64,000 nucleotides of DNA, taken from contig NZ_JAMXKF010000007.1 of assembly GCF_024220585.1 (NCBI RefSeq), forward strand, positions 1 to 64,000, written 5' to 3'. Made by a program: the position numbers and the translations under genes. A model generated the notes under the pieces. The model saw only the letters and a list, made by a program, of their open reading frames with translations. It had not been told where the DNA came from and searched no databases. The stretch comes from Dyadobacter diqingensis. Its GTDB lineage: Bacteria; Bacteroidota; Bacteroidia; Cytophagales; Spirosomataceae. Shown here one piece after another: positions 42,935-53,229 of the stretch (its first letter is position 1; each line of letters starts with the position of its first letter).

Positions 42935-44164
42935 ATGAAAAAACTGTCCGGAGTAATTCATTTATGGCTTGGTATGGCGTCGGGACTAATCGTCCTCATC
43001 GTTTCGCTTACCGGATGTATCTTCGTTTTTGAGGAAGAAATATTCAATCTCACGCATTCCGAAATTGTCTATATTGAAAAGCCCGCTGCCAAAGTAAAAC
43101 CTTTATCCCAGCTGCTTTCAACTGCACAGAAAACTCTTGGCGACAAGAAAAAAATCGGAAGTATTCAAGTTTTCAGAGATCCGGAACGCGCCTATATCTT
43201 TTCAGCATCAAAGTCTGACAAGAAAGCAAGAAATGTATGGACTTATTTTCAACAAGTAAAATATTATGAAGAAGTCTACATCAATCCTTACACCGGGACT
43301 TATCTGGGGAGAGTCGACCGCAAATATGAATTCTTCAATATTATACGCCGAATTCATCAGAATTTATTGCTCCCTTATGAGACCGGAAGTCTGATTGTAG
43401 GAAGTTCTTGCCTTATGTTTCTGGTGTTGCTGATCACTGGTTTTGTCCTCTGGATACCTAAAACAAAAAGTGGCTGGAAACAAAGATTCACCATCAAATG
43501 GAATGCAAAATGGCGTCGTGTAAATTACGATACCCATAATGTTGGAGGTTTCTACGTGCTACCTATCGCGATGTTGCTGGTTATAACCGGGCTTGTCTGG
43601 TCGTTTGACTGGTGGGAGGATGGAATTTACAGAATGCTTGGTTCAAAACAGCGACCGGTATTTAACATCGAACAACCTGAAACAGCAGTTAAGGTAAAAC
43701 CTACCGGAAATCTTTTGGACAAAGTTTTCCAGGCCAGTCTTGACAAGAAACTCTCATTTGAACAAATGAGCATTTCAGTGCCCGAAAAGAGTACAACGCC
43801 TTATCGTGTGTTCGTTGGCATAAACCGTGGTGCCGGTTGGTACAAATCCAATTATTACTACTATCACGGCACATCAGGTGAGCAATACGGACAGCTTCTT
43901 CAGGAAGAAAAATCGTTGGGACAAAAATGGCGGAATACCAATTATGATATTCATACCGGTGGGGTTTATGGCCTGTCCACCAAAATCCTGGCATTTCTGG
44001 TGAGTTTGTTCTGCGCGACTTTACCTGTAACCGGGTTTTATATCTGGTGGGGAAAACGGAACAAAACTAAAAAACCGGTAGCAAAAACCTCCGGTCAAAG
44101 AAGCAAAACAGAGGCGAAGAAAAAACCTCAGTACGTTAGCTCCAAAACAATGCAAAATATTTGA
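42935..44164 (+). CDS. PepSY-associated inner-membrane protein (putative iron reductase)
   Basis: This 409-residue membrane protein belongs to the PepSY_TM family. It has four transmembrane helices: residues about 7-30 (HLWLGMASGLIVLIVSLTGC), 150-172, 205-228 and 350-372. Histidines in the helix borders (H9, the RIHQNLLLPYETG segment, DTHNVGGFY, DIHTGG) could bind haem. A basic Lys-rich tail ends the protein. Relatives such as PiuB and FegG-like proteins are linked to siderophore iron release. It is the second gene of the receptor operon and is followed by a 20-bp terminator. Confidence 0.9.
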   Translation: MKKLSGVIHLWLGMASGLIVLIVSLTGCIFVFEEEIFNLTHSEIVYIEKPAAKVKPLSQLLSTAQKTLGDKKKIGSIQVFRDPERAYIFSASKSDKKARNVWTYFQQVKYYEEVYINPYTGTYLGRVDRKYEFFNIIRRIHQNLLLPYETGSLIVGSSCLMFLVLLITGFVLWIPKTKSGWKQRFTIKWNAKWRRVNYDTHNVGGFYVLPIAMLLVITGLVWSFDWWEDGIYRMLGSKQRPVFNIEQPETAVKVKPTGNLLDKVFQASLDKKLSFEQMSISVPEKSTTPYRVFVGINRGAGWYKSNYYYYHGTSGEQYGQLLQEEKSLGQKWRNTNYDIHTGGVYGLSTKILAFLVSLFCATLPVTGFYIWWGKRNKTKKPVAKTSGQRSKTEAKKKPQYVSSKTMQNI

Positions 44165-44174
44165 TTTATACTTT

Positions 44175-44220
44175 AAAAACAGAAAGAGCAATCATTTGCG
44201 TGATTGCTCTTTCTGTTTTT
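44175..44220. terminator. Bidirectional terminator between convergent genes
   Basis: A 20-bp perfect stem (44175-44194 with 44201-44220) with A5/T5 ends serves the PepSY gene and the leftward CRTAC1 gene. Confidence 0.93.
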
Positions 44221-44233
44221 ATCTGAAATGATT

Positions 44234-47200
44234 TTATTTCACTTTTCGCTTGGTGCCTTTTGAATCAATAACCTCTGCACTCAAAACATAATTTGGCAAG
44301 AGCAGCTCATGAGCAGACTGCGATAAGAACGACGAGCCGTAATTTATTTCTTCTCTCCTGGTTTTACCATTTTTCAGTTTGAGTAACGCCGTAGTTTCAG
44401 TGGTTGACAATTTCACCGGTTTAACAACCGGGTGCATCTGATGAAACCTTAACGAATCCCTGTTCTGTGAAGTGATGGTAACTATCTTTTCATTTGCTCC
44501 CGACAATTTCACCATTGCTTTGGCATTTCCGGTAACAGAATAACCACCTTTCTCACAGGATAAGGATGTAAAACCACCTTTTCCATTTCCTTTCAAAACC
44601 AGACCATTGAACGCGTCGTACCTGCCTACCGATACATCAGAACCAAAATCATTACCGCATAACATCACATCCAGATTACCATCTCCGTCGACATCCTCGG
44701 CAACTATTCCAAAAAGCGGCGCAAATTGTGCTTCGATTGGCAACTCACGCATCTTGAATTTACCATCGCCCAGGTTTTCAACATAACTGCTTTTTAACCA
44801 GTTTGCCTTCAAAACCAGTGCATCTTTCAATTCTTCCGGTTTAAAAATATCGGTAATTCCGGCATCAGAGAATTTTCCGTATTCTTGGAAACGCTGCCTT
44901 ACCTGAATGATCTGTTTTCCCATTTCATCGCGGGTGTTATATGGAAACTCTTTGTAGGTGTCATCTTTTCCCCGGTAAAAAACAGTAGGAATGGCGTCAT
45001 AAAATCCATCCTTATTGATATCCTTGGCATAAATACCGATTGGCTGCTTGTCATTAGCCCGGTTAAGCGAATTCAAACCCAGATTTCCTGCCAGATAATC
45101 CATATCTCCGTCATTATCAAAATCACCGGTGACCAAAGTCCCCCACAACCCTTTTTGATTTTCCAGACCAGAAATATGTTTCTTAAACTTACCTTTTTCG
45201 TTTTTGAAGAAGGTAAGCGGCATCCATTCGCCGGCAGCAAGCAAATCAATCCAGCCGTCGTTATCAAAATCTGTCCAGAGCACATCGCAAACCAAACCGA
45301 TATTAACCAGCTCCGGCGCAACATCTGCTGTTACATCCTTAAATTTCGGTTGTCCGTTTGAAGAATCATTCCTTAAAATATAACTGGTAACGGCTTTTGG
45401 ATAGGCACCTGGCTCTACTCTTCCACCGATAAAAAGATCAAGATCTCCATCTTTATCATAATCAGCCGCTTTTACACAGGATCCGCTTTTTAGAAATTTG
45501 GGAATTGCAGTTGTGTTCCGGGTAAATTTTCCTTTGCCGTCATTGACATAAAAACGGTCCTGCAACGCGTCAGACCCGGCCTGCATTTCATAACTTCCGC
45601 TGACAATGTACAGGTCAAGATCGCCATCAAGGTCAGCGTCAAAAAGCAGAACACCCATATCTTCCGAATTCTTGGCAGGGCCATCCGCATCCGGAAGCAA
45701 ATCTACTTTTGAAAATTTGCCACCCGGCTGCTGAATCAGGAAATTTCCTTTATGAAACATCGCACCGCCAATGAAAACGTCATCCAGCTTATCACCGTTC
45801 ACGTCACCAACAGCCAATGCCGGACCGTACTGCGAGAGTTTATGCGGCAGTAATTTCTGCACGTTAAAGTCAATATTATCCTGCTCTTCATGTTTGTAAT
45901 CCACCCGAAGCACAGAGGTTATATCATTTAATAAACCATCAGCAGCAGGTGTTTCCGGATTTACAACAGGATTTTTCGCATCTTTCTCAAAAACTGTCAG
46001 CACCTGATTGGCTTTGATATTTTTCAAAACCTGGCTTTTACCGCAAGGCCATGTAATAACCAGCTTTTCAATAGTTTTTACTTTACCCAAACCAAAATGA
46101 GTTACAGGCTCCACAGTTGACAAATAACCCCGATAAGGTGAGTTCTCCGCGTATTGCTTCTGATCACGACCATAGGTAATCTCGGTTATCGCCCCGATGC
46201 CATTTCTGTTGTACCCTTCACCTTTAAACTGAATTCGGAGATAATTACTTTCTTCCGGTTTCAACTGAATTGAGTTATTGCGGTAAACAAATGACGAGTC
46301 ATTGATGTTGTTGACGACGTAATCCAGGTCTCCGTCGTTGTCAAGATCGGCATAGGCTGCTCCATTTGAAAAACCTGGCAACTCAATCCCCCAGTCATCC
46401 GTGACGTCTTCGAAGCGCAGGTTACCTTTATTTTTATAGGCAAAATTCTTGATCTTGACCGAAGGAATGTAATCCAGCATCATCATTTTGGTCATCACGT
46501 TTCCGACTTCGTTACGATAGGCAACAAAATCCAGATCGGTGATATCCCTAGGGAAACCATTGGTGATGATCATATCCCGCAGGCCATCATTATCAAAATC
46601 CGTCACCATCGGCGTCCAGCTCCAATCGGTTTCAGCGATACCGCTTAACAAACCAATTTCACTGAAAACCGGCGCTTTATTGGTCTTCTTCGTTTTTCCC
46701 AGATTCAATTGAAGTGTATTGCGCGCCACCTGGTATTGATAATGATACAATTCGTAGTTCTGATACGTGATATAACTACTGGCAGGTGTCATCATTTTCT
46801 TCCTGAAATTCGTAGCCGGCATCATATCCAGCGCCACAATATCCGGCAGACCGTCATTATTAATGTCGGCGACATCGTTACCCATCGCCGAATGAGAAGT
46901 ATGTTTGAAAGAAACGTCAGCCATGTCGGTAAAGCCTAAGTGTTTCCCGCTGGCATCTTTGCCATTGTTGATATACAAAAGATCATTGGTCAGATAGTCG
47001 TTTGTAACATAAATATCCTTCCAGCCATCCTGATTTACGTCTGTCACGTTCACGCCAAGACCATATCCCTCAATTAAAATACCAGCTTCTCTGGAAACAT
47101 TGGTGAAGACCGGATGGCCCAGCGCCTTATCCCAGTCATTGCGGTAAAGGCGGTCTGTTCTTTTGGATGATCCATCTTTTATTTTTTCATGAAACTTATT

Positions 47201-47821
47201 GGGAAAATTATTGTCATCCATTTCATTTACGACCAGAAAAAGATCAAGATCTCCGTCGTTATCATAATCCAAAAAGGCAGCGTTGGTTGTATGCGTCGTG
47301 TCGGCAACGCCGTATTCTTTACCCATTTCCTTAAAAACAGGAACCTTATCCTTATCAACTCCCTGATTTACATACAATAAATTCTCACGTTCTTTGGCCA
47401 CTTTACGCACCGTCGAACATACATAAATATCCAGCAGTCCGTCATTATTAATGTCAATCAGCGCAACACCCGAAGACCACTTGTTTTCAGCAGCAACGCC
47501 TGCTTTCTTAGTAACATCCTCAAAGCGCAGGGAGCCGTTGTCCGATGTCCCCTTATTCAGATAAAGTTTGTTATCGACCGAATTTCCGGTGAAATAAATA
47601 TCCGCCAGGCTGTCATTATTGAAATCCCCAAGGGCTACTCCCCCGCCGTTATACACGTATTCAAACGCAAGAATATTCATCGTATCATTCTCAGCGATAC
47701 GGTTAGAAAAGTTGATACCTGTTTCTTCACTGTCCAGCATGGTAAAAGTTTTCAGCTTTTTCTTGCAGGAGTTTAACAGCAGGACGGCAAAAAGCAGTAG
47801 GAGTAAATATCTGTTTGACAT
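44234..47821 (-). CDS. CRTAC1-type FG-GAP/VCBS repeat lipoprotein with ASPIC/UnbV domain
   Basis: This 1195-residue lipoprotein has a lipobox LLNSC with acylated Cys at 19, followed by KKK, so it is probably anchored in the outer membrane. It has many FG-GAP repeats with calcium loops (DFNNDSLAD, DYDNDGDLD, DINNDGLPD, DVDGDGNLD) and a central UnbV-like segment (GIGAITEITYGRDQ, PYRGYLSTVEPVTHFGLG, LVITWPCGKSQ). It is a paralogue of the 21059-24394 protein. The start at 47821 was chosen for its lipoprotein signal; the frame is open to 47884. It is third in a SusC-SusD-CRTAC1 cluster. Confidence 0.88.
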   Translation of the reverse strand: MSNRYLLLLLFAVLLLNSCKKKLKTFTMLDSEETGINFSNRIAENDTMNILAFEYVYNGGGVALGDFNNDSLADIYFTGNSVDNKLYLNKGTSDNGSLRFEDVTKKAGVAAENKWSSGVALIDINNDGLLDIYVCSTVRKVAKERENLLYVNQGVDKDKVPVFKEMGKEYGVADTTHTTNAAFLDYDNDGDLDLFLVVNEMDDNNFPNKFHEKIKDGSSKRTDRLYRNDWDKALGHPVFTNVSREAGILIEGYGLGVNVTDVNQDGWKDIYVTNDYLTNDLLYINNGKDASGKHLGFTDMADVSFKHTSHSAMGNDVADINNDGLPDIVALDMMPATNFRKKMMTPASSYITYQNYELYHYQYQVARNTLQLNLGKTKKTNKAPVFSEIGLLSGIAETDWSWTPMVTDFDNDGLRDMIITNGFPRDITDLDFVAYRNEVGNVMTKMMMLDYIPSVKIKNFAYKNKGNLRFEDVTDDWGIELPGFSNGAAYADLDNDGDLDYVVNNINDSSFVYRNNSIQLKPEESNYLRIQFKGEGYNRNGIGAITEITYGRDQKQYAENSPYRGYLSTVEPVTHFGLGKVKTIEKLVITWPCGKSQVLKNIKANQVLTVFEKDAKNPVVNPETPAADGLLNDITSVLRVDYKHEEQDNIDFNVQKLLPHKLSQYGPALAVGDVNGDKLDDVFIGGAMFHKGNFLIQQPGGKFSKVDLLPDADGPAKNSEDMGVLLFDADLDGDLDLYIVSGSYEMQAGSDALQDRFYVNDGKGKFTRNTTAIPKFLKSGSCVKAADYDKDGDLDLFIGGRVEPGAYPKAVTSYILRNDSSNGQPKFKDVTADVAPELVNIGLVCDVLWTDFDNDGWIDLLAAGEWMPLTFFKNEKGKFKKHISGLENQKGLWGTLVTGDFDNDGDMDYLAGNLGLNSLNRANDKQPIGIYAKDINKDGFYDAIPTVFYRGKDDTYKEFPYNTRDEMGKQIIQVRQRFQEYGKFSDAGITDIFKPEELKDALVLKANWLKSSYVENLGDGKFKMRELPIEAQFAPLFGIVAEDVDGDGNLDVMLCGNDFGSDVSVGRYDAFNGLVLKGNGKGGFTSLSCEKGGYSVTGNAKAMVKLSGANEKIVTITSQNRDSLRFHQMHPVVKPVKLSTTETTALLKLKNGKTRREEINYGSSFLSQSAHELLLPNYVLSAEVIDSKGTKRKVK

Positions 47822-47859
47822 AGAGAAAATTTGCAGGTGAGCACTAGCTGAAATTAACA

Positions 47860-47891
47860 AAAGGAGATGGTACTTATGCACCATCTCCTTT
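47860..47891 (-). terminator. Terminator after the second susD-like gene
   Basis: A 12-bp perfect stem (47860-47871 with 47880-47891) follows the stop at 47918; only a weak T-tract, so read-through to the CRTAC1 gene is possible. Confidence 0.75.
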
Positions 47892-47917
47892 AATTTATTT
47901 TAGATTTTCAGTTCTGA

Positions 47918-49660
47918 TCAATAACCGGGATTTTGAGTAAGAACATCTTTACCCAACAAGTCTATCTGGCCTTGTGGAATTGGCAGATACTCGTTTTTAT
48001 TTGGCGTAAATTTGGCACCTCCCAAGGCTCCTGACAATTTTTTACTTTCATAAGTCAGGTAAGCATTAACGTCTGCTCCTGCTGTTCCCCATCTTACCAG
48101 GTCAAAGAATCTGTGTCCTTCGCCTGAAAGTTCAAGTTTTCTTTCAAAACGAACCGCTGTACGTGCAGTTTCTTTACTTGTCCACGCAGTTTTGTAAATA
48201 TCGATCACATAATTTGCAGCGTTTTCGCCCGATGCTCTTTTTACAAAACTTGCAGGATTGGCAGCGCGTGAACGTACCAGGTTAACATATTCTCTCGCTT
48301 TTTCAAGAGAACCTACTTCAACCTCAGCCTCCGCAGCCATCAAAAGCACATCGGCAAAGCGAATGATATTCACGTTGATAGCAGTGTAACCCGGTGTCCA
48401 GGAACTGTTGTCCTGAAGGGATCCTACGTCGGTTCTGTAATAAGCATATTTCTTGCTTGAATAAGGGCCTGCGTTGGATTGGTTACGGATCCAGTCATTA
48501 CCCGGGTGATCGATCCAGTCAAGATACGGAATTCCTCTGCGACCGATCGAGTGGTCAAGGCGAGGATCCACCGGACCGGCGTCAGGCGTAAAGGCATCAG
48601 AAGATTTTAATCCCATATCCGTTTTCAATTCTTTGCCGGCAGTGTTGTAAGAACCATCCAACAATGGAAGACCGGTTGCGTCAACACGGAAAGAGTTACC
48701 CAGCTCAAAACTTGGCGCGAAGAAACCGCAACAGTTACCTGGACCGTTCGGCCCTGTATTGTATGGCCAGTTAAGGTCAAAATCAGGGTTGGCATTATTC
48801 ACACTCCCGGTATTTGCAGCAGCCTGAATTGCGAAAACCGATTCTGAATTGTTATCATTTGCCGCTTTAAAAGCATCCTGAAATTTTGGAACCAGCGCAT
48901 ATTGTTTGCCATTGGTTGTTTTACCGCTTTTAATGATCACGTCGTAAAGTGCTTTCGCTTCGGCAAATTTCTTTTCATACATATATACCTTCGCCAGATA
49001 AGCACCTGCAGCCCATTTGTTAACACGACCAGCCGCATCCTGCGTTTCAGGAAGATTGTCATAAGCAAATTTAATATCTGCTTCGATCTTTGGCCATAAG
49101 TCTGCATTGTTAGGTACTTTTTCGATACCCGTTCCATAATCCACAGATTCGTCAACGTAAGGCGTATTATTAAATCCTCTTTTCAATTCGAAATAATAAT
49201 GTCCCCTTAAAAAACGAGCTTCACCGCTGATTCTCTTTTTGTCGGCATCTGTCACGTCAGCTTTTGCAACTCCGATCAGCTTCATCACCAAATTGGCACG
49301 AGCCACGCCTTCATACAAACCTTCCCATTTGTCTTTAGTAACACCTTGTGTAGTGATGTATTCAAAACGTTGGATCGGGTTAATATCACTGAAGTCACCG
49401 GGGTCAGTACCTTTGTTGGCGTCTCCACCACGGATACTTCCCCACACCCAATTACTCGCACTGGCCATCCGATTCGCACGTCCGTTCAGTTGCCCATATA
49501 CGGACACCAGAACTCCTTCAATCCCTTTTTTATTAGAAAGCTGATCTTCGTCCAGCTGCCCTGTCGCAGGAATCTCTAAAAAACTCTCTTTACAGGAATA
49601 CCCTATGAGCATCAATACGAATATGAATGCAAATAGCCCCTTTGATTTAATCTTTTCCAT
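47918..49660 (-). CDS. SusD/RagB-family outer-membrane lipoprotein
   Basis: This 580-residue lipoprotein has a lipobox (LIGYSC, Cys at 23) and the typical SusD scaffold, with RFLRGHYYFELKRGFNNTPYVDE, AGAYLAKVYMYEKKFAEAKALYDVII and a C terminus NEYLPIPQGQIDL. A cysteine pair in NCCGFFAPSFELGNSF is shared with the SusD at 60565. It should sit on SusC at the cell surface and bind the ligand. It starts 68 bases after the SusC stop. The ligand class is not evident, and no glycoside hydrolase is nearby. Confidence 0.94.
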   Translation of the reverse strand: MEKIKSKGLFAFIFVLMLIGYSCKESFLEIPATGQLDEDQLSNKKGIEGVLVSVYGQLNGRANRMASASNWVWGSIRGGDANKGTDPGDFSDINPIQRFEYITTQGVTKDKWEGLYEGVARANLVMKLIGVAKADVTDADKKRISGEARFLRGHYYFELKRGFNNTPYVDESVDYGTGIEKVPNNADLWPKIEADIKFAYDNLPETQDAAGRVNKWAAGAYLAKVYMYEKKFAEAKALYDVIIKSGKTTNGKQYALVPKFQDAFKAANDNNSESVFAIQAAANTGSVNNANPDFDLNWPYNTGPNGPGNCCGFFAPSFELGNSFRVDATGLPLLDGSYNTAGKELKTDMGLKSSDAFTPDAGPVDPRLDHSIGRRGIPYLDWIDHPGNDWIRNQSNAGPYSSKKYAYYRTDVGSLQDNSSWTPGYTAINVNIIRFADVLLMAAEAEVEVGSLEKAREYVNLVRSRAANPASFVKRASGENAANYVIDIYKTAWTSKETARTAVRFERKLELSGEGHRFFDLVRWGTAGADVNAYLTYESKKLSGALGGAKFTPNKNEYLPIPQGQIDLLGKDVLTQNPGY

Positions 49661-49728
49661 TTTATAAATATTTTGAGTCTAATCTTTCGATACCAGTTTC
49701 TTCTTTAAACTTTCAGGATAAAATGGTC

Positions 49729-52700
49729 TTAAAAGCCAAGATTCAATCCGAATGTCCAGCTTCTTGTAATCGGATAGTTTCCAACGTCAATACCGAAGTT
49801 CGTATCAGCATTTCCACCTACACCCGGATCCAGCCCCTTGTATTTGGTTGCTGTAAACAAGTTGTTGGTTGAAGCATATATTCTCAACTTCTGCATTTTT
49901 AGTCTGCCTAATATATGCGTGGGAAGTGTGTACCCCAGCGTAATATTCTGCATACGGAAATAGGTACCATTCTCAATATAGAAGGAATTGGATTGCGTAT
50001 TGGTACTGAAATTAGACGCTGTTTCAAAAATTGGGGTTTCCGTGTTCATGTTGGTTGGCAACCATGAATCTTTCACACGTGAACTTACAGCCGCGCCGGT
50101 AAACGAAGGATAGAAGTCTGTAAACCATTTGGAAACGTTGAAAATTTTGTTTCCAATTGAAGCATACATATAGGTTGCAAGGTCAAATCCTTTGTACATC
50201 AGTTTAATGTTGATACCTGTTGTATATTTTGGAACCGGACTACCCAGATAAGTTCTGTCATCCGAATCGATTTTACCATCGTTATTCAAGTCAGCATAGC
50301 GGAAACGACCCGGGCCGGCACCATCCTGCGTTGCGGCCTGATCCACTTCTGTCTTATCTTTAAACAACCCTACCACTTTGTAGCCATAGAAAGAAGAAAT
50401 AGAGTGTCCGATCTGGTTTCTGATCGGGTTAATGCCACGGAATCCGGGGTCAACTGAGGTAAGGTATTTTAAACCAGGAGCGAGTGACTCAATATTGTTT
50501 TTCAAAGCACCAGCCGTAAAGTTCAGCTCATAAGTCAGTTCATCCGTCAGGCGGCCACGATTGATAATCTGAAGGTCAATCCCTTTGTTCGACATTTTAC
50601 CTACGTTAACAGAAGGTGCAGATGCCTTATAACCGGCAGTTGAAGTAATTGGAACCTGGAACAAAAGATCCTTGGTATCTTTTTGCCACAAATCAAGAAT
50701 CACATCCAGTTTACCTTTGAAGAATGTTCCGTCGATACCGATGTTTTTCGTGATACTGGTTTCCCATTTCGCATTTTTGTTACCGATACGCGTACGATAA
50801 TAACCTTCCATCGCACTGGTGTTGGTTCCGTTAAGGTCATAAGAAGACTCTCCGATATTGGCACCGTACAAGCTGTACTGGTTGTTTGGATCTACGTTGT
50901 TTGAGTTACCCATCAAACCGTAACCTCCACGAATTTTAAGTTCTGTAATGAAAGGAATATCTCTCATGAAACTTTCGGAAGATAGACGCCATGCTGCCGA
51001 GAATGCAGGAAATACTCCATAACGGTTATTAGAACCAAATCTTGAAGATCCGTCACGTCTCACAACCCCTGTAACAATGTATTTATCATTGAAGATATAA
51101 TTAACGCGGGCGAACAATGAATAAAAATTAACCCCTTTGTAGAAGTCACTATTTACGATTTTCGAACCCACATTCGTCATGTTGATGTAGTTGAAATCAG
51201 TCGAGAACGGGTTCAATCCGGATGAAGACTGGTTTTTCCCTGCACCACTGTTTAAAGCTTCCTGCCCGATCAATACATCGATATTATGTAATCCCAGCAG
51301 TTTTTTATAGTTCAATGTGTTTGTTAATGTCCAAGATAAACGATGTCCTGAACCTTCGTTATAACCGAAAGCTGAGTTATTTTCAGAGTTTTCATACTGT
51401 AATCTGCTGAACCCTCTGTTGCTGTAATTGCTATACTGCGCACCAACGCTTGAGCGTAAGGTCAAGCCCGGAATGATGTCAAGTTCTGCGTAGAAATTAC
51501 CAAAACCTTGCCCTGCAAAACCTTTGTTGTTTGCAAGTCCATCCCTGCTCGCCACCGGGTTTCTCGGATTGTTAAAACCCTTTGCCGCAGTACCCGCATA
51601 ACCTCCAAATTCATCATAAACAGGGATGATCGATGGCATACGGAATGCTGAAAGGATATCGTTTTCATCTGCTGAAACACCTTGTCCGCCGCTTCCTCCA
51701 CTCTGACCAAGCACCTGAAGGAAAGTAAACTGCGCATTTTGGCCAATACGAAGATTTTTCAATACGTCAAACTCCGTATTTACACGAAATGCATAACGTT
51801 TGAAACTGTTGTTTTCAAGGATACCTTGCTGGTCCTGAACGCTGAATCCTGCATAATATCTGCTGCTTTCACCACCACCTGAAAAACCAAGTGAATGTCT
51901 CTGCATCGGGGCCAAACGGGTTATCGCATCATACCAGTCAGTACCTTGTTTGTTAGCCTTTACAACCTGATAAATAGATCCTCGCGATGGGTCTACATTA
52001 TATTTCAATTTTTCAGCAGCAAGGTCAACCGTTCCGATTACACCGGTTTTGCCACCTACGTTAATATAGTCAGGTAAAACAGGTTTGTCACCAGAACCAT
52101 ACTGGCCGCTGGCAACGTTTGAGAAATCAGGGGTAGTTCCTGCCTGAAATGCATTGTTTCTGATCGCCTGCCAGGTCCAGTCAGCCTGTTCCTGCGGATT
52201 TAACATACTTTGTCCTTTACCGGGACTTGTAACGCCAAATAAACCATCGTAAGTAACGCTCAGTTTTTTAGCTTTTCTTGTTCCTTTTTTAGTAGTATAA
52301 ACAATGACACCGTTTGCAGCCCGGGCTCCATAGATGGAAGCCGCCGCGGCGTCCTTAAGTACAGTGGTTGTTTCAATATCATCCGGATTTAAAAAATCAG
52401 TAGAACCTGTTGGCACCCCATCTACAATGTACAATGGTTCGTTACCGCCAAAAGCCCCGAAACCCCGAACGCGGATCTGGCTGGTTGTTCCAGGCTGCCC
52501 GTTTGTGATAACGGTCACCCCTGCTACCTTGCCCTGAAGCTGTTGTTCCACGTTTCCTGAAGGTGTTGCTGTCAAATCTTTTGATTTAACAGTGGACACG
52601 GCACCGGTTGTTTCCCGGCGGCTATCGATGGTGTAACCTGTGACGATAACTTCTTCCAGAGAGGACACATCATCGTCCATCTTGATATCGAGCACACTCT

Positions 52701-52980
52701 GTGTCCCAACCGCAATTTCCTTGGTTTTGTAACCTACGAAACTGATAACCAGGATGTCGTTGTTGGATCTTACGTTAATGGAATAATCTCCTTCACCATT
52801 GGTGTTTGTACCCATTTGGGTACCCTTGATAACTACCGTAGCGCCGGGAATGCCGGATCCTCCGATATCGGTAATTCGACCGCTTACCTTGCGTTCCTGG
52901 GCCATAGCAACCATGGTCGAAAAACAGAGTAGAACGCAGCAAAATAAACTCCGGACGGAGTTCACGTAGATTTGTTTCAT
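49729..52980 (-). CDS. SusC/RagA-family TonB-linked outer-membrane transporter
   Basis: This 1083-residue transporter has a signal peptide (to about residue 27), a carboxypeptidase-like domain (SGRITDIGGSGIPGAT), a plug with VLKDAAAASIYGARAANGVIVYTTK and a barrel ending TFGLNLGF. It has no STN domain. It shares VKANKQGTDW and neighbouring segments with the SusC at 56969, so the two are recent paralogues. It is divergent from the cytochrome/FG-GAP gene at 53230, with a 249-bp shared control region containing a dyad and direct repeats. Confidence 0.94.
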   Translation of the reverse strand: MKQIYVNSVRSLFCCVLLCFSTMVAMAQERKVSGRITDIGGSGIPGATVVIKGTQMGTNTNGEGDYSINVRSNNDILVISFVGYKTKEIAVGTQSVLDIKMDDDVSSLEEVIVTGYTIDSRRETTGAVSTVKSKDLTATPSGNVEQQLQGKVAGVTVITNGQPGTTSQIRVRGFGAFGGNEPLYIVDGVPTGSTDFLNPDDIETTTVLKDAAAASIYGARAANGVIVYTTKKGTRKAKKLSVTYDGLFGVTSPGKGQSMLNPQEQADWTWQAIRNNAFQAGTTPDFSNVASGQYGSGDKPVLPDYINVGGKTGVIGTVDLAAEKLKYNVDPSRGSIYQVVKANKQGTDWYDAITRLAPMQRHSLGFSGGGESSRYYAGFSVQDQQGILENNSFKRYAFRVNTEFDVLKNLRIGQNAQFTFLQVLGQSGGSGGQGVSADENDILSAFRMPSIIPVYDEFGGYAGTAAKGFNNPRNPVASRDGLANNKGFAGQGFGNFYAELDIIPGLTLRSSVGAQYSNYSNRGFSRLQYENSENNSAFGYNEGSGHRLSWTLTNTLNYKKLLGLHNIDVLIGQEALNSGAGKNQSSSGLNPFSTDFNYINMTNVGSKIVNSDFYKGVNFYSLFARVNYIFNDKYIVTGVVRRDGSSRFGSNNRYGVFPAFSAAWRLSSESFMRDIPFITELKIRGGYGLMGNSNNVDPNNQYSLYGANIGESSYDLNGTNTSAMEGYYRTRIGNKNAKWETSITKNIGIDGTFFKGKLDVILDLWQKDTKDLLFQVPITSTAGYKASAPSVNVGKMSNKGIDLQIINRGRLTDELTYELNFTAGALKNNIESLAPGLKYLTSVDPGFRGINPIRNQIGHSISSFYGYKVVGLFKDKTEVDQAATQDGAGPGRFRYADLNNDGKIDSDDRTYLGSPVPKYTTGINIKLMYKGFDLATYMYASIGNKIFNVSKWFTDFYPSFTGAAVSSRVKDSWLPTNMNTETPIFETASNFSTNTQSNSFYIENGTYFRMQNITLGYTLPTHILGRLKMQKLRIYASTNNLFTATKYKGLDPGVGGNADTNFGIDVGNYPITRSWTFGLNLGF

Positions 52981-53012
52981 AATTTAGATTAGGTTAATTA
53001 ATACAGAACTAT

Positions 53013-53020
53013 CAAATTTA
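53013..53020 (-). promoter_or_regulatory. -7 box of the second susC-like gene
   Basis: TAAATTTG on the minus strand matches TAnnTTTG, 32 bases before the ATG at 52980. The region is very AT-rich and no TTG is at the right distance. Confidence 0.4.
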
Positions 53021-53096
53021 TAATTATTAAGTCATTTATTTTACCTATTTCAATTTTTATTTTTATTAGTATATTTAATTGTATTATAAAAAGATA

Positions 53097-53123
53097 AAAT
53101 AATGTCACTATTGGACATTATTT
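53097..53123. promoter_or_regulatory. Operator-like dyad in the divergent region
   Basis: AAATAATGTC and GACATTATTT form a perfect 10-bp inverted repeat with a 7-base spacer, midway between two divergent genes. Confidence 0.55.
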
Positions 53124-53148
53124 AGTTACAATTTACTTATAGTTACAA
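53123..53148 (+). promoter_or_regulatory. Direct repeat TAGTTACAA x2
   Basis: TAGTTACAA occurs at 53123-53131 and 53140-53148, a 17-base period, directly beside the dyad and upstream of the rightward gene. This could be a second regulator site. Confidence 0.45.
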
Positions 53149-53229
53149 ATAATATTTAAATAATTATATCTATACTTACCATTAAGAAATCTAAGAATGC
53201 CAGAAGCTTTCAGGAAGCTCATTTCAACT

